Positions 15,163 to 18,292 of a stretch of 18,292 nucleotides of DNA are shown piece after piece. Each line of letters opens with the position of its first letter. Positions within the stretch are counted from its first letter, which is position 1. The DNA comes from Deltaproteobacteria bacterium (lineage in GTDB: Bacteria > Desulfobacterota > GWC2-55-46 > DRQE01), in NCBI GenBank assembly GCA_016219165.1, contig JACRCB010000098.1, forward strand, positions 1-18,292, given 5' to 3'. Under the pieces are notes generated by a model. That model worked only from the letters and a program-made list of their open reading frames with translations, ran no database searches and was not told where the DNA came from. The position numbers and the translations under genes were made by a program.

Positions 15163-15870
15163 CTACTTCGCCGGGGTTCCTCCGGAAGGTTGTCCTCCAG
15201 CCGGCGCCGGTGCCGCCTCCGTATCTTCAACCGTGATTTTACCCAACATGCTCCTGTGGATGAAACAGAAGTAGTAATATGCGCCGGGTTTCTCAAACTT
15301 ATGCTCCCATATATGCCCCGTCTCCATATCCGAAGAGAAAAGCCCGGTCTCCCCGATGAACGGCACCGAGGCGAGGATGTGTTTACTCACGTCATTATTC
15401 ACAAACTTTACGGTCTCGCCCTTTTTTATTATGATATTGTCCGGTTTGAATAGGTTTTTGGCCGTCTCGGTCGGCGCCGGCATCTCTACCATATATACGC
15501 CTCCGGCAGGGGTGGGACGCACGGGGGGAGAGAGGAGGGTGTCGTAATACCTTATTTTTACCCCCCTCAGGAGCTGAGGGTCTCCGAATTGGTCCTTGTA
15601 AATGGTCGCTATCAATTCCGCTATATAGAAATTGCCCCTCTTATCCTCCTCGGTTACGCCGGGCGCGGTTGCCTGGTCAAGAAGGACGGCAACCTCCGCG
15701 GGGATTTTCTCTCTATTCCCCGCAATAACCGCAACCATTTCCTTCTCATCGTTAAGCACCCTTGCGTTCTTAAAGTTTTTTACGAGCTCGGAATCCTCGC
15801 AGAAGGCCGGGGTATTTAAAATCAAAATAATTGCAAGGCTCAGTAATACTGACAATCTCCTCTCTCTCAT
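15163..15870 (-). CDS. exported cupredoxin-domain protein (plastocyanin-like)
   Basis: The 235-residue protein begins with a signal peptide (RERRLSVLLSLAIILILNTPAFC, about 2-24), so it acts outside the cytoplasm. After about 110 residues that I do not recognise, a plastocyanin-type cupredoxin domain (about 138-216) carries a full set of type 1 copper ligands: His164 (SKH), then Cys202, His205 and Met208 in YYFCFIHRSM. A short Ala/Pro/Gly tail follows. Electron transfer or copper handling is likely, with partner unknown. I start at ATG 15870 because AGGAGGT lies 5 bases upstream; an upstream in-frame ATG at 15897 would add nine charged residues in front of the signal peptide. A promoter candidate and a hairpin lie in its leader. 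Confidence 0.88.
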   Translation of the reverse strand: MRERRLSVLLSLAIILILNTPAFCEDSELVKNFKNARVLNDEKEMVAVIAGNREKIPAEVAVLLDQATAPGVTEEDKRGNFYIAELIATIYKDQFGDPQLLRGVKIRYYDTLLSPPVRPTPAGGVYMVEMPAPTETAKNLFKPDNIIIKKGETVKFVNNDVSKHILASVPFIGETGLFSSDMETGHIWEHKFEKPGAYYYFCFIHRSMLGKITVEDTEAAPAPAGGQPSGGTPAK

Positions 15871-15898
15871 CTTGACCTCCTGTGATATTTCCTCCATT

Positions 15899-15920
15899 TT
15901 CCCCCTTGTGCGCGGGGGAA
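15899..15920 (-). other. hairpin in the cupredoxin mRNA leader
   Basis: On the minus strand TTCCCCC, an 8-base loop and GGGGGAA form a perfect 7-bp stem between the predicted transcription start and the ribosome binding site. No T-tract follows. A regulatory role is possible but unproven. Confidence 0.4.
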
Positions 15921-15954
15921 CGAGGGCTGCTTAAGATTCGGAAGAAACAACGGA

Positions 15955-15983
15955 ATATTACCAGAATAGAGTGTTCTTGTCAT
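15955..15983 (-). promoter_or_regulatory. probable cupredoxin promoter
   Basis: On the minus strand ATGACA (15983-15978, five of six to -35), a 17-base spacer and TAATAT (15960-15955) preceded by TGG, an extended -10 feature. The start would be near 15948, giving a leader of about 78 bases. Confidence 0.5.
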
Positions 15984-16071
15984 CAATAAAATGCAGGGGT
16001 CCTTTTACATTTTAGGGGAAATCTCCTTAAAAACTCCTTCCCCTCCCCCGTGTCCCCGAAGCCGCGGTCTT

Positions 16072-16482
16072 TTACTCCCCGGCCTCTTTTTCAATGAGTT
16101 CCCTCAGTATAGAGCGGTGGCAGAGATTTTCGTCCTCGCAGTAACATCCGACGGCGAGCGGGGTCCTTTTTGCCACTTCCGCGAGCAGTCCTATGGCATG
16201 GCGGGCATTGGCATCTCCCTCAATCTCTTTCCCGTACCTCTTTGCAAACTTCTCCCATTTCTTCTTATCGCCCTTCCCTCGGCTTCGCCGAGAGGAGAGA
16301 AAATCCTTGACCGCCTCTTTACTCGGCGCGACGTTCGGGAACCAAACGTCAAAATAATCGAGTTTAGCGTAATCCTCTTTTTTGACCCCGCGCGGAAGGA
16401 ACCTCACCGCGCCTATCCTCAAACCCTCGTCTTTTCCCCTCGGAGAGCCGCAGCGGTATGTCTTGAGTTTTATCTTCGCCAC
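16072..16482 (-). CDS. DUF488 family protein
   Basis: The 136-residue protein belongs to the DUF488 family, small proteins of unknown biochemical role. Matching features are the N-terminal KIKLKTYRCGSPRGKDEGLRI, a central DVWFPNVAPSKE, the WEKFAKRYGKEIEG block (76-89) and the C-terminal cysteine motif GCYCEDENLCHR (Cys113, Cys115, Cys121, His122), all placed as usual in the family. The start is uncertain: I prefer GTG at 16482, just before the conserved region and after a G-rich stretch, but ATG at 16512 would add 10 Gly-rich residues and overlap the upstream gene by 11 bases. Either way it is tightly linked to the SEC-C gene upstream and probably co-transcribed. Confidence 0.83.
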   Translation of the reverse strand: MAKIKLKTYRCGSPRGKDEGLRIGAVRFLPRGVKKEDYAKLDYFDVWFPNVAPSKEAVKDFLSSRRSRGKGDKKKWEKFAKRYGKEIEGDANARHAIGLLAEVAKRTPLAVGCYCEDENLCHRSILRELIEKEAGE

Positions 16483-16501
16483 ATCTCTACCCCCCCCGTG
16501 T

Positions 16502-17218
16502 TTACCCCCCATGACACTTCTTGTACTTCCTGCCGCTTCCGCAATAACAGGGGTCGTTTCTCGCCGGTGTTTTTTCCGCCCTCGCGGTCTGCATAAAAGG
16601 GACGGGCCGGGAACAATATTGCCTGACCTCTTCAAGAACCCGGCCGGCTGCATCTATGGCGCTCAAAGAGCCTTCGCCGTAATGCCCCGCGCTCGCCTTT
16701 CTTTCAAGTTCCACCATTCTGATAATCTCGGCCTCGTCGCCGGACGACCGAAGAGCCGCATCTATGATACGGCAATAACCCTCGCTCCCCGGCCTTGCTG
16801 TAACCGAACCCAACATGGCGCAGCGCCCCGGGCGCGTATCCATGCCGATTATAGCGGGATGTATCAGGCATTTCTTTTCATCCGATAAGAAGGCGCATCT
16901 GAAGGCGAACATTGCCCTCAATCGTATGAGGAGTGTGGAGCCTCCCCTTATATCTTCCACTTTGACGTTATACCTTTCCGGGTCTTTAAAAAGGCGCCTC
17001 GGCGGGTCTTCGTTCGTTCTGTATTGGGACTTAATCCTCTCCGCCCTTTCTTTTATGCTGCCGGAAATCTCTTTTTTGAAATCATCGAGTCCGGCGAGCC
17101 CCCTTTCTTTTTTAAGGGTATAAAAGATAATTCCCCACCACGGGTCGCAGCAAGCGCCTTTGCAGAGGGTTACGCATACAGAGGAGAGGGATTTTTTATC
17201 TATGCTTTCGACGGACAT
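16502..17218 (-). CDS. YkgJ-type cysteine-cluster protein with C-terminal SEC-C motif
   Basis: The 238-residue protein combines two metal-binding modules. The N-terminal part has the spaced cysteines of the YkgJ/CxxCxxCC metal-chelating family: Cys15, Cys19, Cys23, Cys24, then Cys108, Cys117 in CLIHP and Cys133 in RPGRC. The last 20 residues form a classic SEC-C zinc motif, NDPCYCGSGRKYKKCHG (221-237; Cys224, Cys226, Cys235, His236), found at the end of SecA and many unrelated proteins. Function is unknown; metal binding is likely. The ATG at 17218 has no ribosome binding site. It is followed without gap by the DUF488 gene. Upstream, a strong hairpin and a truncated copy of the rnpB repeat occupy the spacer to the cytochrome gene. 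Confidence 0.87.
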   Translation of the reverse strand: MSVESIDKKSLSSVCVTLCKGACCDPWWGIIFYTLKKERGLAGLDDFKKEISGSIKERAERIKSQYRTNEDPPRRLFKDPERYNVKVEDIRGGSTLLIRLRAMFAFRCAFLSDEKKCLIHPAIIGMDTRPGRCAMLGSVTARPGSEGYCRIIDAALRSSGDEAEIIRMVELERKASAGHYGEGSLSAIDAAGRVLEEVRQYCSRPVPFMQTARAEKTPARNDPCYCGSGRKYKKCHGG

Positions 17219-17240
17219 AGAAATAATTTACCATAATATC

Positions 17241-17270
17241 AAGAACTCCGCCATAAATGGCGGAATTCTT
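17241..17270. repeat. 14-bp inverted repeat upstream of the SEC-C gene
   Basis: AAGAACTCCGCCAT and its near-perfect complement (one mismatch, a possible G-U pair in one orientation) flank a 2-base loop. No T-tract follows in either direction, so it is not an ordinary terminator. It abuts the truncated repeat copy at 17272. Confidence 0.6.
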
Positions 17271-17271
17271 C

Positions 17272-17309
17272 AATGTCATGGAGGAAGCCCTGTCCAGAGT
17301 GGCGCTGGG
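17272..17309 (+). repeat. truncated third copy of the rnpB P3 repeat
   Basis: The 38 bases match the minus strand of rnpB 7134-7096 with one base missing and one substitution: both share AATGTCATG, then GAGGAAGCCCTGTCCA and GTGGCGCTGGG. Only one arm and part of the loop remain; the complementary arm is absent. It lies in the intergenic spacer between the cytochrome and SEC-C genes. Confidence 0.8.
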
Positions 17310-17334
17310 CGGGACCGGGGTACCTGCGCCGGAC

Positions 17335-17760
17335 CTACTGCCTGAAATTACCGTGGCAATGGATACAGCCGTTTAAGAGTTTATGGGCCATCATCTCCAC
17401 CATCTTCATATCGCCCTTCTTTGAAGATTCCATGAGCACCTTGACATTCCTGTGGAACTCCTCGTCCAGGCTCTCGAACATCAGCATCTTGTCGTTATTC
17501 TTGGGGAGTTTGATATTGCCGCTCTTGAGGGCGTCTTCCGTCCTGGGTTTTGCGTCGAGGACCTCCTGAAACGGCCCTTCTATGATACCCGGGTTATTCA
17601 ACGCTATGGCGTCGATAAGGGTTTTGTATGCGCCGTCGAGAAGCCTCATCTCCTCTTTAAGCGGATTCTCTTCGGCGGATGCGGCTCTAACCGCGCATGG
17701 AACGGCACTCAGGCCGAGCCAGAACACGAGAGCTGCCATCGTGATATTTTTTCTCTTCAT
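17335..17760 (-). CDS. periplasmic monohaem cytochrome c (cytochrome c'-like)
   Basis: The 141-residue precursor has a signal peptide (MKRKNITMAALVFWLGLSAV..., cleavage probably after AVRA near residue 26). The mature part is all helical and ends with a single haem-binding CIHCH at residues 133-137, five residues or so from the C-terminus. A C-terminal CxxCH in a small helical exported protein is the layout of cytochrome c' and c556-like four-helix bundles, which transfer electrons or bind small gases. The axial ligand cannot be settled: several methionines (KMLMF, KMVEMMAHK) are available. The ATG has a good GGAGGG ribosome binding site 5 bases upstream. Confidence 0.87.
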   Translation of the reverse strand: MKRKNITMAALVFWLGLSAVPCAVRAASAEENPLKEEMRLLDGAYKTLIDAIALNNPGIIEGPFQEVLDAKPRTEDALKSGNIKLPKNNDKMLMFESLDEEFHRNVKVLMESSKKGDMKMVEMMAHKLLNGCIHCHGNFRQ

Positions 17761-17789
17761 ACACCCTCCGGCGTTCTTTTAGATTTCAG

Positions 17790-17813
17790 AAAAAAACTTT
17801 GGCAGATACAAAG
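17790..17813 (-). terminator. weak rho-independent terminator after the GGDEF gene
   Basis: On the minus strand CTTTG, a 7-base loop and CAAAG are followed directly by seven T. The stem is short and AT-rich, so efficiency would be low. It lies 58 bases after the GGDEF stop and before the cytochrome gene. Confidence 0.4.
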
Positions 17814-17870
17814 CCGCCGCGACATGACATATCCTCACTCTTGCCCGCGGCTATCTCCAGTGGAGAGGGA

Positions 17871-18292
17871 TTATCCCTTGTAGACTCTGTTTCTTCCCTC
17901 TGCCTTTGCCATATACAGCCGCTTGTCAACCATGGCCGTGAGAGACACCGGCTCGTCCCCGTCCCCAGGAAGGGTGGCAACTCCGAAACTTGCGGTAAGG
18001 TTGCCTCCGGGCTGGGTCTCTTGCAGGGGGAAGGGATATTCTTCTATTGCCCTGCGTATCCCTTCAGCGACGGAAAAAGCGTCCGCCGCGCCGATTCCAG
18101 GAAGTATCAGAATAAACTCCTCTCCGCCGTAACGCGCGGGTATGTCCGACGCTCTGCGGTTTTCCCTGAAGAACTCCGCAACCATCTTTAAAACCACGTC
18201 CCCCTTGGGATGCCCGTGGGCGTCGTTATAATTCTTGAAATAGTCTATATCGGCCATAACAAGGGACAGGGGGTGTTTATACCGTTTCGCCC
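17871..18292 (-). CDS. GGDEF-domain diguanylate cyclase, 5' end missing
   Basis: About 140 C-terminal codons of a GGDEF domain are visible; the frame stays open to the window edge, so the N-terminal sensory part is missing. The domain makes cyclic di-GMP from two GTP. Seen are RYKHPLSLVMADIDYFKNYND (metal-binding Asp and FKxxND, across the apparent internal ATG at 18257), the active-site YGGEEF, and RASD exactly five residues before GGEEF, which is the product-inhibition I-site RxxD. SFGVA and KAEGRNRV complete the fold. Catalytic and inhibitory residues are intact, so an active, feedback-controlled enzyme is likely. The ATG at 18257 is internal to the domain and is not the true start. Confidence 0.95.
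   Translation of the reverse strand, partial: AKRYKHPLSLVMADIDYFKNYNDAHGHPKGDVVLKMVAEFFRENRRASDIPARYGGEEFILILPGIGAADAFSVAEGIRRAIEEYPFPLQETQPGGNLTASFGVATLPGDGDEPVSLTAMVDKRLYMAKAEGRNRVYKG

Noticed and set aside
14955..15296. Minus-strand reading frame (113 aa) through the 212-bp element
   Set aside because: It runs through a structured repeat and into the cupredoxin gene in another frame; such frames are commonly over-annotated in repeat elements.
17761..17870. Cyclic di-GMP riboswitch next to the GGDEF gene
   Set aside because: I looked for the conserved GEMM core and its tetraloop-receptor arrangement and found none; the segment only holds a weak terminator.
1..18292. CRISPR array or toxin-antitoxin pair
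   Set aside because: No regularly spaced repeats of CRISPR type and no adjacent small gene pair of toxin-antitoxin layout are present on either strand.

Overview
The window is about 18.3 kb of bacterial chromosome of moderately high GC content, densely packed with genes. It looks like a Gram-negative bacterium of the deltaproteobacterial or Nitrospirota type, but I cannot fix the phylum from sequence alone. The clues are a canonical dcw order (mraZ-rsmH-ftsL-ftsI-murE-murF), a meso-diaminopimelate-type MurE, an FtsI with a C-terminal PASTA domain, a class A RNase P RNA, a long DHH-CBS-tRNA nucleotidyltransferase fusion, exported haem and copper proteins, and heavy use of AGG and ATA codons. 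All major genes look intact; murF (left edge) and a GGDEF gene (right edge) are cut by the window.

Left third (1-6.6 kb, minus strand): the first six genes of the division and cell-wall cluster. They are tightly coupled by overlaps of the TTGA, ATGA and GTGA kind. A near-consensus promoter lies upstream of mraZ, followed directly by three 10-bp tandem repeats that match the known MraZ operator. Two DnaA-box-like sites lie just upstream. A second, extended -10 promoter appears to sit in front of murE.

Middle (6.7-8.75 kb, minus strand): an RNA-related unit. A strong promoter drives a CAU-anticodon tRNA, followed by a coiled-coil zinc-ribbon protein gene, an RNase HI-family gene and rnpB. The P3 arm of the RNase P RNA is replaced by two nested copies of a hairpin repeat of about 69 nt, apparently one inserted in the other with a 5-bp target duplication. 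A truncated third copy lies 10 kb away at 17.3 kb, so this is a dispersed family.

Centre (8.8-14.9 kb): a small SRPBCC-fold protein, a 907-residue protein that I do not recognise, and, divergent from it, the DHH-CBS-nucleotidyltransferase fusion. Between this gene and the next, convergent, gene sits a 212-bp element with 24-bp terminal inverted repeats and several internal hairpins, resembling a non-autonomous mobile element.

Right end (15.1-18.3 kb, minus strand): a secreted cupredoxin, a DUF488 protein, a cysteine-cluster protein ending in a SEC-C zinc motif, a periplasmic monohaem cytochrome and a diguanylate cyclase domain. The most unusual signals are the repeat-built P3 arm of rnpB with its third copy, the 212-bp structured element, and the unrecognised 907-residue protein.
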